DNA from: Streptococcus oralis
Lineage (GTDB): Bacteria > Bacillota > Bacilli > Lactobacillales > Streptococcaceae
Assembly: GCF_001578935.1 (NCBI RefSeq)
Contig: NZ_KQ969522.1
Location: 170,710 to 234,709, forward strand
Reading direction: 5' to 3'
Length of the DNA: 64,000 bases
The translations under genes were made by a program, and so were the position numbers. This document shows, piece after piece, positions 34,379 through 41,971 of this stretch. Within the stretch, counting starts at the first letter, position 1, and each line of letters begins with the position of its first letter. Below the pieces are notes generated by a model. It was not told where the DNA came from and did no database searches. It worked only from the letters and a program-made list of their open reading frames with translations.

Positions 34379-35496
34379 GTTTCAACTCCCTTAGACAATT
34401 CTGATAAATAGCTATTGAGTTTCGTCTCCGACAGTTTATCTGGATAATAATATGCAATCAGACTAGGGCACTCATCAGGGAATTTTCTAGCGTGCTCACT
34501 TTGTCCTGATAGCTCCAGGAAACCATGTTCTTTTTCGATAAGCAGTGCCATTTTCCAGAAGCGAATCATCATTTTGTAGAAGTAGGCTGGGACATTCTGG
34601 ATTGATTTTCCTTCAGCCTCTCCTGTTTTAATTTTGAAAATCAATTTATCAAGCTCACGTTCAAGATCTTGCAGCCAAACCTCTCCATAAATTTCCTGAT
34701 TAGCTAAGAGGTTGTTGTAATTCTTCTCAACTTGACGTTTTGCTTGATAGATTTTATTTTCAAGAATTTTTGCATCTTTCCCAAACAAACTGAGTTTCTG
34801 AACTAGTTGAGGAGAAAGAAAACCATGTTGCCCCATTTTAAACGCTTCAGAAATTGATAGATCAGATAAAGATGACTCGCCCTCGTATCGATTAGTATCG
34901 TATGAGGACTCTGTCTGACTCCTCTCTGTATTTATTCCGTCCGCTTCGTGGACGTTTTGAAGTCCATTTTGCGGACGTCCATTTTTGATACTTTCGCTAT
35001 TACCAATGCTTTGGGATACTTTTTCATAGAGAACTTTACCAAAAGCATTAACCCTCTTCAGTAACTCACCATCAGCTGAATAGTGCTCCACTATTTCTAA
35101 ATTAGCATCTACTAGCTGAAGATAAAGTCTATTTGGCTTATTGAGTCCCTGCCTAACTTCCCGTAAGAGACCATGTTCTTGCAGTTCTTTCTTGATCTTA
35201 GTAACCTTCATCTTTCCCTTATCCAATAGCAGCATCAGGTCAGAAACTGTAAAAATTAGAAAGACCGCTCCATTTTCATCAACGTAATCTCTATTTCCCT
35301 TCTGGAATGAACTGATACTTAATTTACAGCGATTATAAAGAGCGCCATAAGCTAACTTAGCATCAGATGAAAGACCCGTGTAAGAACTAGTCAATTTGAC
35401 ATAGCCGTTCTCATTGTGTTGAATACGGGTGAAAAAGATTTCTGGAATTTGATAAAAAGTTAGAGTGGCTAGTTGGTCAATCGTGATATCTGCCAT
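34372..35496 (-). CDS. repA: RepA_N-family plasmid replication initiator
   Basis: This 374-aa protein has the RepA_N domain over residues about 10-115: FYQIPEIFFTRIQHNENGYV, then SDAKLAYGALYNRCKLS and VSDLMLLLDKGKMKVTKIKKEL with a winged-helix pattern. RepA_N proteins start theta replication of large low-copy plasmids in Firmicutes, including pheromone plasmids. The middle (residues about 165-215) is encoded by repeat-rich DNA, where RepA_N origins are usually found. The C-terminal helical domain is variable. The start overlaps the 60-aa gene stop by one base (TAATG). This gene is strong evidence of plasmid ancestry. Confidence 0.93.
   Translation of the reverse strand: MADITIDQLATLTFYQIPEIFFTRIQHNENGYVKLTSSYTGLSSDAKLAYGALYNRCKLSISSFQKGNRDYVDENGAVFLIFTVSDLMLLLDKGKMKVTKIKKELQEHGLLREVRQGLNKPNRLYLQLVDANLEIVEHYSADGELLKRVNAFGKVLYEKVSQSIGNSESIKNGRPQNGLQNVHEADGINTERSQTESSYDTNRYEGESSLSDLSISEAFKMGQHGFLSPQLVQKLSLFGKDAKILENKIYQAKRQVEKNYNNLLANQEIYGEVWLQDLERELDKLIFKIKTGEAEGKSIQNVPAYFYKMMIRFWKMALLIEKEHGFLELSGQSEHARKFPDECPSLIAYYYPDKLSETKLNSYLSELSKGVETC
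34870..34990. other. Candidate replication origin repeats inside repA
   Basis: Within repA, CTCGTATCGATTAGTATCGT carries overlapping copies of GTATCG, and CGTCCGC, GGACG, GTCC and GCGGACGTCC follow within 60 bases. RepA_N plasmids commonly carry the origin as repeats in the middle of repA. The repeats fit but are short. Confidence 0.45.
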
Positions 35497-35678
35497 TAGT
35501 ATCCCCCTACAACTTGTAACCTCAAGCCACCAGCTTCAGGAAAATAAACAAGATGAGTTTGTTCTAACTCTTCAATAGCTGCAATAGCACGGCTTCTAGT
35601 CCATCCCATTGTATTCATCAAATCTAAAATCATTACGTCTCTAGTCAACCTTGAGACCTTTGTTTGGTGTTGTTTCAT
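35496..35678 (-). CDS. 60-aa putative DNA-binding protein upstream of repA
   Basis: The 60-residue product (MKQHQTKVSRLTRDVMILDL; then TRSRAIAAIEELEQTHLVYF and a short beta end) has a helix-turn-helix-like pattern similar to small winged-helix proteins. AAAGGA precedes the ATG. Its stop shares one base with the repA start, so the two are coupled. It may regulate repA or copy number. The family is not known to me. Confidence 0.7.
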   Translation of the reverse strand: MKQHQTKVSRLTRDVMILDLMNTMGWTRSRAIAAIEELEQTHLVYFPEAGGLRLQVVGGY

Positions 35679-35858
35679 AGGTAATCCTTTCTTGTCACAA
35701 GCTAGTGTTAATTCACAGCTATATCATAATGGATAATGAGAAAATCTGTTTTAAAGGGACAATGAAATAAATTATAGAATTTATTTCCCTAAATATATCT
35801 CATCAATTCTGGATTATCTGACATTTTTTCTCCTTTCTTTAATTTTTGCAACGAAAAA
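35679..35858. other. Right junction zone of the element
   Basis: This AT-rich noncoding stretch must hold both the promoter of the repA operon and the element/chromosome boundary. It contains a perfect inverted repeat GAAATAAATT/AATTTATTTC (35764-35787) and, on the minus strand, a strong ribosome binding site (AAAGGAG) with ATG at 35824 opening only 11 codons (MSDNPELMRYI, stop at 35789). The latter may be the 5' stub of a chromosomal gene cut by the insertion. No IS end is visible here. Confidence 0.45.
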
Positions 35859-35859
35859 A

Positions 35860-35882
35860 GAGAGCGATTTTCTCGCCCTCTC
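35860..35882 (-). terminator. Terminator after the LiaF-like gene
   Basis: GAGAG-CGA and TCG-CTCTC pair with two extra bases on one side, and the minus strand continues with TTTTTTCG. It marks the start of chromosomal DNA to the right. Confidence 0.7.
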
Positions 35883-35949
35883 AGGTTATATGATATTTAA
35901 TATTTAATTTTTCACTTTCCCAAAACTCTAGACACTTAGAACTATTTTT

Positions 35950-36624
35950 TTATTTAACGTAAACAACTCCAAGTTTACCAAAAGCGACTTCCCCACGGAT
36001 AACCAAGGTTTTGTTTGTTGGCGCTACAGGAGCGTCTGCCTTAGCTGCACCAAAGGAGGTTTCTACTTTCAAATCGACACGCCAGTGTTGTGGAACATAG
36101 ACTGTTGCATTACCAAAAGCCACTTCGATATTCAAAGTAGCAAAATCACCTAACATCTCTGCATTGTCATAGTAGATTTTAGCATCTCCAAAAGCGACTT
36201 CCACTTGGTCATCTACGAGATCTTGATCTTGCTTATAGAAGGTCCCGCTACCAAAAGCGACTTCCTTATCCGTGACGACTGTTTTTTTCCCATCGTACCA
36301 CCATTTTTTTTCATTCCAGAACTTACTTGAATGCGTCAGATAACCAACACCGAGTACCACCAAGATGCTAGCCCAGATGAGAGAATGATTGGTAACTGGT
36401 AACAAGTCATAAGCGTAATTTGCAATGATGAGCGCTAGTAACCCTGTAAAAACTGCCGAAGTGAGATGGCGTCTAAGGATGGACTCAATGGACTTATAAG
36501 CAAAAAAAACAATACCTAGTAAAGGCCATATCTTGCCATCCAAAGAAGGAATGCCAAAATTTCCTTGCAGCAAGATCCAAGCTGCTAAAACCAATAAAAC
36601 AATACCAAATGCTTTCTTTTTCAT
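35950..36624 (-). CDS. LiaF-like membrane protein paired with a LytTR regulator
   Basis: This 224-aa protein has about four N-terminal membrane segments (FGIVLLVLAAWILLQGNFGI at residues 6-25, others to about 105), matching the LiaF/LiaI transmembrane domain, followed by a beta-repeat C-terminal domain with EVAFG-type units recurring about every 20-40 residues (seen five times, once as TSFGA). The LytTR regulator gene lies five bases upstream. In streptococci such LytTR/membrane protein pairs form autoregulated systems in which the membrane protein restrains the regulator. That role is inferred from the pairing. Confidence 0.85.
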   Translation of the reverse strand: MKKKAFGIVLLVLAAWILLQGNFGIPSLDGKIWPLLGIVFFAYKSIESILRRHLTSAVFTGLLALIIANYAYDLLPVTNHSLIWASILVVLGVGYLTHSSKFWNEKKWWYDGKKTVVTDKEVAFGSGTFYKQDQDLVDDQVEVAFGDAKIYYDNAEMLGDFATLNIEVAFGNATVYVPQHWRVDLKVETSFGAAKADAPVAPTNKTLVIRGEVAFGKLGVVYVK

Positions 36625-36629
36625 GTTTT

Positions 36630-37079
36630 TTACCTCATGTTTCTTAGATTTTCTTTTAGGAGGGATTGGTAATGTCGTGACACATGAACCTCCTTGTGCG
36701 TCTGATAAAAGGAAATGGTGCCCGTTCCTGAAAAGGACTTGTCCACTGAGTAAATCTGACGGATGTTTGCGATCGTTGACTTGGAAACTCGACTAAAATA
36801 GCGAGGTAAGATGGACTCCAACTCATAGAGCTTGAGGCGAACCTCATAGGCTTCCTTCTGGTTATGAGCGTAGATCTTGCTTCCTTCTGTTTCAAAGAAG
36901 AGAATTTCTGACAGGTCTAGATAATATTCACCTGTCCCCTTGTAAAAAGTTAACCTCGGAGCCTTTGACTCTTGCAAAAGTCGTTGCAAGTCTGCAATTT
37001 CATCTGTCAAAGTGGGGGTCTTGATGACAATTTCAGTTTCCTCTAAATTGCCGTCAATCTCAATTCGTAACTTCATCAC
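36630..37079 (-). CDS. LytTR-domain DNA-binding regulator
   Basis: This 149-aa protein has only the LytTR DNA-binding domain, preceded by an N-terminal segment without a receiver domain. Typical motifs are LSEILFFETEGSKIYAHNQKEAYEVRLKLYELES in outline, RYFSRVSKSTIANIRQIYSVDKS and the final HVSRHYQSLLKENL. It is first in a two-gene operon with the LiaF-like protein. Lack of a phosphoacceptor domain suggests control by its membrane partner rather than by a histidine kinase. Confidence 0.92.
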   Translation of the reverse strand: MMKLRIEIDGNLEETEIVIKTPTLTDEIADLQRLLQESKAPRLTFYKGTGEYYLDLSEILFFETEGSKIYAHNQKEAYEVRLKLYELESILPRYFSRVSKSTIANIRQIYSVDKSFSGTGTISFYQTHKEVHVSRHYQSLLKENLRNMR

Positions 37080-37189
37080 ATCTCCTTTCTGACTCTACTA
37101 TATCAAAGCTAAGTTAGGAATACAAGGACAAAAAAGCAAGTGGTCAATTTGAAGCAGTAAGTGGTTGTAGGGCTAGCTTAACTTACATG

Positions 37190-37693
37190 TCAGAATAGGA
37201 AGAAAAGGAATCCCCACACCAGACCGCAAATATAGCCAACCAAGACATCCTTGGGATAATGAACACCCCCTAAAACCCTCACCAAGCCCAGCAAAGCTGA
37301 GAAGAGCAAGCATGCCAATCCAACAGGTAGACTAGCATGCAGACAGACCATGGAGATGATGGTTGCCGAAAAAACATGGCGACTGGGCATCGATCGTCCC
37401 GAACTATCCTTTTCAAGCAGGGGACTGATATCCCAAGTTTCATAAGGTCGCGGGTGGTTGATTTTCTTACGAAAAAGAGACAAAATCACAAAGCCTGATG
37501 CAGGAATAAGCACAGAAACCCCAACTTGCTGACCAAGTCCTAGTTGCAGGTAAGTGGTGACTAGCAAGGTCAAGTAGACTAGGGGCATAGCGACTGTCAT
37601 CAAGCGATTGAAACTGCGTAATAGAAATAAAAGGGGGGGATGACTGATTAGTCTAGAGCTGATATTTCGATACCATTCTTGATAATTTTTCAT
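37190..37693 (-). CDS. PAP2-family membrane phosphatase
   Basis: This 167-aa integral membrane protein has the three PAP2 motifs: KKINHPRP near residues 75-82, PSRHVFSA near 101-108, and RVLGGVHYPKDV near 138-149. The histidines in the second and third motifs are the catalytic pair. Family members dephosphorylate lipid phosphates such as undecaprenyl pyrophosphate or phosphatidate. There are about four to five membrane spans. It stands alone between the LytTR pair and the ABC exporter operon. The substrate cannot be told from sequence. Confidence 0.9.
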   Translation of the reverse strand: MKNYQEWYRNISSRLISHPPLLFLLRSFNRLMTVAMPLVYLTLLVTTYLQLGLGQQVGVSVLIPASGFVILSLFRKKINHPRPYETWDISPLLEKDSSGRSMPSRHVFSATIISMVCLHASLPVGLACLLFSALLGLVRVLGGVHYPKDVLVGYICGLVWGFLFFLF

Positions 37694-37762
37694 TTATAAT
37701 TCTCATTCATTACCTTGTTTTTGTCTACTGGTGAGACGTTTGTCTTCTAGTATAGTCCAGAA

Positions 37763-37786
37763 AAAGAAGGCCGTCAAGCCTTCTTT
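37763..37786 (-). terminator. Terminator of the MarR-ABC exporter operon
   Basis: AAAGAAGGC and GCCTTCTTT form a perfect 9-bp stem with a six-base loop, followed on the minus strand by a T-rich tract. Confidence 0.85.
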
Positions 37787-37790
37787 TGAT

Positions 37791-39551
37791 TTATTCTTCT
37801 GCTTCGTCTTCTGTAAATTGACTATTGTACAAGTCAGCGTAGAAGCCACCTTGCGCCATCAGTTCCTCATGGTTGCCTTGTTCGATGATATTGCCATCTT
37901 TCATGACAAGAATCAAGTCGGCATTACGAATAGTAGACAAGCGGTGGGCGATGACAAAGGAAGTTCTACCCTCCATCAAACGGTCCATAGCTTTTTGGAT
38001 CAATTCCTCTGTACGTGTGTCGACTGAAGATGTCGCCTCATCCAAAATCAAGAGTGGCGCATCCTTAAGAAGCGCACGAGCAATGGTTAAGAGCTGTTTC
38101 TGTCCAACAGACAAGGTCACAGTGTCATCCAAAACAGTATCGTAGCCATCTGGCAAGGTCATGATAAAGTGGTGGATTCCTACAGCCTTGCTGGCTTCCA
38201 TCATTCGTTCATCACTGATGTCTGTCTGATTATAGATCAGGTTCTCTCGAATCGTTCCTTCAAAGAGCCATGTATCCTGCAAGACCATTGAAAAGGCATC
38301 GTGTACTTCTGATCGCTTCATATCCTTGGTATCGACACCATCGATGCGGATACTTCCCTTATCTATCTCATAGAACTTCATCAAAAGATTGACAATGGTT
38401 GTCTTACCAGCCCCAGTCGGTCCAACGATCGCGACCTTTTGACCTGCATGAGCTGTCGCAGAAAAGTCATGGATGATGGTGCGCTCTGGTGTGTAGCCAA
38501 ATGACACATGATCAAAGACTACTTCCCCCTTCATGTTGCTCAATTGTCTTTCCTTGTGAGATTCATCTCGCATCTCTGCTTCAGCTAGAAATTCTAATAC
38601 ACGAGTCATGGCCGCACTCGCTTGTTGTAAACTCGTAATCCCTTGGGCAATCTGTGACAGAGGTTGAGAAAAAGTACGTACGTAAACCATAAAGGCCACG
38701 ATAATTCCGATACTGATATGTCCTTCTAACGCCAGCGCGGCCCCAACGATAATGACTAAGACATAACTAAAGTTTCCAACAAAAATCATGGCTGGCATCA
38801 TGATACCAGAAATAAATTGAGATTTCCAGATACTGTCGTGCAAGTCTTGGTTTAAACCTGCGAATGTTTCTTTAGTGGTGTCCACAGCGTTATAGCTGGT
38901 CACTACATTGTGGCCAGAGTACATTTCCTCTACGTAACCATTGACGGCTGCCAGATTGTTTTGTTGAGCTTCAAAGTGTCCCTGTGATTTAAGCATGATT
39001 ACCGAAACAGCAGCAAAACCAAGAAGCGTAGAAACAACTGTTACTAAGGCCAAAATCCAGTTCATCCCAAACATGGTCACTAGAACAGCAATCAACAAGA
39101 AACTAGCTGAGATAACTGTTCCCAGACTTTGGTTGAGAGATTGCGCCGCCGTATCCACATCATTGGTCACACGCGAAAGAGTATCTCCTTGTGAATGACG
39201 GTCAAAATAGCCGAGAGGCAAACGATTAATTTTCTCAGCAATAGCCGTCCGTAAGCGTTTTGAAAAATACTGAATGCTAGTTGAAAAGATATAAGCTTGT
39301 GTATAGTTAAGAATAGCTCCAAATACATAGAGGACAACCAAGAAACCAGCAATACTTGATACAGCTCCTAAATCAATTCCAGTTGCCAATCCGTCTGAAA
39401 TCAAGTTAGTAATTTCTTTAATCTTAGTTGGCCCATAAACGGTAATAATGCTTGAAATGACTACAGCCACAACTGCTATTAGGAGAGGGAGTTGGAGACC
39501 TGTCATATACGGTTTGCACTGTTTCCAGAGCGACACTTTTTTATTTTCCAT
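37791..39551 (-). CDS. ABC-type multidrug exporter, catalytic half (SatB/PatB-like)
   Basis: This half-transporter of about 586 aa has six membrane segments and a C-terminal ATPase domain. Walker A is GPTGAGKTT, the signature is LSVGQ (degenerate), and Walker B is LLILDEATSS with the catalytic Glu. The ATG at 39551 (MENKKVSLWKQCK) follows AAGGAGG and is preferred over an ATG at 39587. It overlaps the end of its partner gene. Together they form a heterodimeric exporter of the EfrAB/PatAB/SatAB type that removes drugs such as fluoroquinolones in related species; the substrate here is inferred. Confidence 0.9.
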   Translation of the reverse strand: MENKKVSLWKQCKPYMTGLQLPLLIAVVAVVISSIITVYGPTKIKEITNLISDGLATGIDLGAVSSIAGFLVVLYVFGAILNYTQAYIFSTSIQYFSKRLRTAIAEKINRLPLGYFDRHSQGDTLSRVTNDVDTAAQSLNQSLGTVISASFLLIAVLVTMFGMNWILALVTVVSTLLGFAAVSVIMLKSQGHFEAQQNNLAAVNGYVEEMYSGHNVVTSYNAVDTTKETFAGLNQDLHDSIWKSQFISGIMMPAMIFVGNFSYVLVIIVGAALALEGHISIGIIVAFMVYVRTFSQPLSQIAQGITSLQQASAAMTRVLEFLAEAEMRDESHKERQLSNMKGEVVFDHVSFGYTPERTIIHDFSATAHAGQKVAIVGPTGAGKTTIVNLLMKFYEIDKGSIRIDGVDTKDMKRSEVHDAFSMVLQDTWLFEGTIRENLIYNQTDISDERMMEASKAVGIHHFIMTLPDGYDTVLDDTVTLSVGQKQLLTIARALLKDAPLLILDEATSSVDTRTEELIQKAMDRLMEGRTSFVIAHRLSTIRNADLILVMKDGNIIEQGNHEELMAQGGFYADLYNSQFTEDEAEE

Positions 39552-41310
39552 GTTCCAATTCCTCCTTCGATAGTTGTGAATAGGCAATTTCTTGGTAAAC
39601 TTCGTTGCTAGCTAGAAGTTCCTTGTGGGTGCCTTGTCCCACGACTTTTCCTTGATCCAGAACTAAAATCAGGTCAGCATCCATAATGGTAGAAATCCGT
39701 TGCGCTACGATGAGCTTGGTCATGGATTTTGTTTTCTCAGCTAGCTCTTGGCGCAGGACACGATCTGTCTTGTAGTCCAAGGCTGAGAATGAATCATCAA
39801 AGATGAGAATCTCTGGTTTACGAGCCAAGGCACGCGCAATAGCCAACCGCTGTCTTTGTCCACCTGAGAAGTTGGTCCCGCCTTGGGCCACTTCTGATGC
39901 AAGTCCTGCTTCCTTGTCCTCGATGAAGCTTTTAGACTGGGCCAATTCAAGAGCTTGCCACATAGCAGCCTCGCTTAGAGGAGTTTCTTTGCTCTTACCA
40001 AAATCTAAGTTCTCCTTGACATCTCCAGAAAAGAGTACAGCTTTTTGTGGAATATAGCCGACCTTATTGCGCAAATCTTCCAAATCGTAATCTTGCACAT
40101 TGACACCATCCACTAGGATCTGTCCATCTGAAACATCGTAAAAACGAGGTATCAGATTAACTAGAGTAGATTTACCTGATCCAGTCGAACCGATGAAGGC
40201 TACGGTTTGACCCGCTTCTGCTTTGAAAGTGACATGTTCCACGACTGCTTCTGAGTTTTTAGAGTAGCGGAAAGTTACATCACGAAATTCCACTTGTCCT
40301 TGAACTGAAGGATCCGCTGTCTGTGCATGACTAGGATTTTCAATAGAAGAATGCAAATCCAATACTTGATTGATACGTCCTGCCGAAACCAAGGTACGAG
40401 GAAGAACGATAAAGAGTGCTCCCATGAGAAGGAAGCCCATCACAACCTGCATAGCATAGGACATGAAGACCACCATATCACTAAAGAGTGGCAGACGTTC
40501 TGTCAGACTTGCATCGTTGATGATATAGGCACCAATCCAGTAAATGGCTAAACTCAACCCACTCGAAATCGCCATCATAATCGGGTTCATAATCGCCATC
40601 AGCCGATTAACAAAGAGATTGAGACGCGTCACTTCGTCATTAGCTACTTCAAATTTTTCGTCTTGATAATCTTCCGCATTGTAGGCGCGAACAACTCGAA
40701 TCCCAGTCAAACTTTCACGAGTGATGCTATTGAGTTTATCTGTCAATTTTTGGATGACCGATTGTTTTGGAAAGGCCAGAGTTATGAGAACAGTGGTCAT
40801 CAAAACATTCACAATAACAGCCACAAGGACCGCCCAGAGCCAGTATTCCGATTTTCCAAGGATTTTTCCAATAGCCCAGATAGCCATGATTGGCCCACGA
40901 GTAACCACTTGCAAGCCCATGGTAAAGAGCATCTGTATTTGGGTAATATCATTAGTCGTCCGAGTCAAAAGACTTGGGATGGAGAAACGTTTGATTTCTG
41001 TCTGTGAAAAATCTAAAACCTGATGAAATACATCTCTACGTAGATGGGTTGTATAGGAGGCTGCAACGCGAGCGGCAAAGAAACCAACCATAACAGATGA
41101 AAAGAAAGCCAATAAAGACAAACCAATCATCTTCGCAGCTGGTGACCAGAGATCCCCTAACTCAGTTCCACTCGTTCCTAAGAGTTCGGTAATTTGGGAG
41201 ATGTAGGTGGGCACCTCGAGTTCTAAATACACGGTAAAGCAGGTAAAAAGAATGGCCAAGAGGACCATTCCCCACTCTTTACCGGTCATGCGTTTAGCGA
41301 GTTTCTTCAT
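39541..41310 (-). CDS. ABC-type multidrug exporter, degenerate-site half (SatA/PatA-like)
   Basis: This half-transporter of about 589 aa starts at MKKLAKRMTGKEWG (ATG at 41310, GGAG upstream), overlapping the marR stop by 17 bases. It has six membrane segments and an ATPase domain with Walker A GSTGSGKST, a canonical signature FSGGQRQR and Walker B ILIFDDSFSAL, where Asp replaces the catalytic Glu. It is therefore the non-catalytic partner, while the next gene keeps Glu but has a degenerate signature. This division is typical of heterodimeric exporters with one active ATP site. Confidence 0.9.
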   Translation of the reverse strand: MKKLAKRMTGKEWGMVLLAILFTCFTVYLELEVPTYISQITELLGTSGTELGDLWSPAAKMIGLSLLAFFSSVMVGFFAARVAASYTTHLRRDVFHQVLDFSQTEIKRFSIPSLLTRTTNDITQIQMLFTMGLQVVTRGPIMAIWAIGKILGKSEYWLWAVLVAVIVNVLMTTVLITLAFPKQSVIQKLTDKLNSITRESLTGIRVVRAYNAEDYQDEKFEVANDEVTRLNLFVNRLMAIMNPIMMAISSGLSLAIYWIGAYIINDASLTERLPLFSDMVVFMSYAMQVVMGFLLMGALFIVLPRTLVSAGRINQVLDLHSSIENPSHAQTADPSVQGQVEFRDVTFRYSKNSEAVVEHVTFKAEAGQTVAFIGSTGSGKSTLVNLIPRFYDVSDGQILVDGVNVQDYDLEDLRNKVGYIPQKAVLFSGDVKENLDFGKSKETPLSEAAMWQALELAQSKSFIEDKEAGLASEVAQGGTNFSGGQRQRLAIARALARKPEILIFDDSFSALDYKTDRVLRQELAEKTKSMTKLIVAQRISTIMDADLILVLDQGKVVGQGTHKELLASNEVYQEIAYSQLSKEELEHGK

Positions 41311-41758
41311 GACTTCTTTCTCCAATCTTTTCGATATTTTCTTGAAATTGTGCCAGAACTCGCTCAAAAGTCTGCAAGTCCTGTGGGGAAATTCCCTCTA
41401 CTAGGTTTTGATCCAGCTGATCAAAGAACTCCTGAACTTGTTTCATCTGCGCTCGGGACTGGTCCGTGAGGGAGACAAACTTGGCCCGTTTATCCTTTTC
41501 ACAGACCTCAATCGTAACTAAGCCATTTTGGATCATACGCTTGACCAAGTTACTGGCTACAGATTTACTGATATTTAGCTCTTTTTCAATATCTCCGACC
41601 TTGGAGGTTTGGCCCATTTCTTCTTGATGATTGAGATAGCGTAAGACCTGGCCCTGTGGTCCTCCAATAAATTCAAAACCAGATCGTTTGGCTTCCGTCT
41701 TCATCATCAGATGAACTTGATGGCCAAAGCGCCTGAAAATTAACAAGGGTTTCTCCAT
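41294..41758 (-). CDS. MarR-family regulator of the ABC exporter operon
   Basis: This 154-aa winged-helix regulator has the MarR DNA-binding core over about 50-100 (KVGDIEKELNISKSVASNLVKRMI; LVTIEVCEKDKRAKFVSLTDQ). It is the first gene of the three-gene exporter operon, as in satRAB of S. suis. Its own promoter overlaps a large inverted repeat with a third half-site nearby, so autorepression is likely, with release by an unknown ligand. Confidence 0.92.
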   Translation of the reverse strand: MEKPLLIFRRFGHQVHLMMKTEAKRSGFEFIGGPQGQVLRYLNHQEEMGQTSKVGDIEKELNISKSVASNLVKRMIQNGLVTIEVCEKDKRAKFVSLTDQSRAQMKQVQEFFDQLDQNLVEGISPQDLQTFERVLAQFQENIEKIGERSHEETR

Positions 41759-41780
41759 GGATACTCCTTTCTCTACTTTT

Positions 41781-41875
41781 AAATAGTTCTCATAAGAATC
41801 ATTTATGTTCCCATGAGAACTATTTTATCACTCCCAGAAGAAATGTCAAGAAAAAAGTTTCCTAGAGAACTATTT
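41781..41875. promoter_or_regulatory. Operator array of the MarR regulator
   Basis: AAATAGTTCTCAT (41781-41793) and its exact reverse complement ATGAGAACTATTT (41813-41825) are separated by 19 bases. A third copy, AGAGAACTATTT, is at 41864-41875. The sites flank the marR promoter and the last one abuts the divergent promoter at 41885. Confidence 0.75.
41822..41849 (-). promoter_or_regulatory. marR operon promoter
   Basis: TTGACA (41844-41849) and TAAAAT (41822-41827) are 16 bases apart on the minus strand. The -10 overlaps an operator arm. Confidence 0.7.
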
Positions 41876-41884
41876 TAGTCTGAA

Positions 41885-41913
41885 TTGACATTGGAGAATA
41901 TTTTCTCTATAAT
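41885..41913 (+). promoter_or_regulatory. Consensus promoter of the divergent membrane protein gene
   Basis: TTGACA (41885-41890) and TATAAT (41908-41913) with 17-base spacing, a perfect consensus match. Confidence 0.85.
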
Positions 41914-41971
41914 AAGCACTAGCTACCGTGGATAGGAATCCATTCACTCGATGAAGGGAGAAAACGTTCAA

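Larger units (their letters stand above)
8496..35858 (-). mobile_element. Integrated conjugative plasmid-like element (RepA_N, ParA, Prg/Pcf-type T4SS, adhesins)
   Basis: All genes between the IS and the LiaF-like gene are on the minus strand and fit a conjugative plasmid: repA, parA, mobC-relaxase, T4SS and mating adhesins. Gene content and order are like the prg/pcf region of pheromone-responsive enterococcal plasmids. Chromosomal genes flank both sides. No tyrosine or serine integrase and no obvious att direct repeat were found. The right boundary lies somewhere between 35680 and 35858, after the repA operon promoter region and before the terminator of the LiaF-like gene. Confidence 0.8.

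Noticed and set aside
35764..35787. Possible dif/Xer-type site explaining integration without an integrase
   Set aside because: The inverted repeat contains CTATAATTT, a little like streptococcal dif, but I could not recall the exact consensus with certainty and found no second copy at the left border, as Xer-mediated insertion would require.
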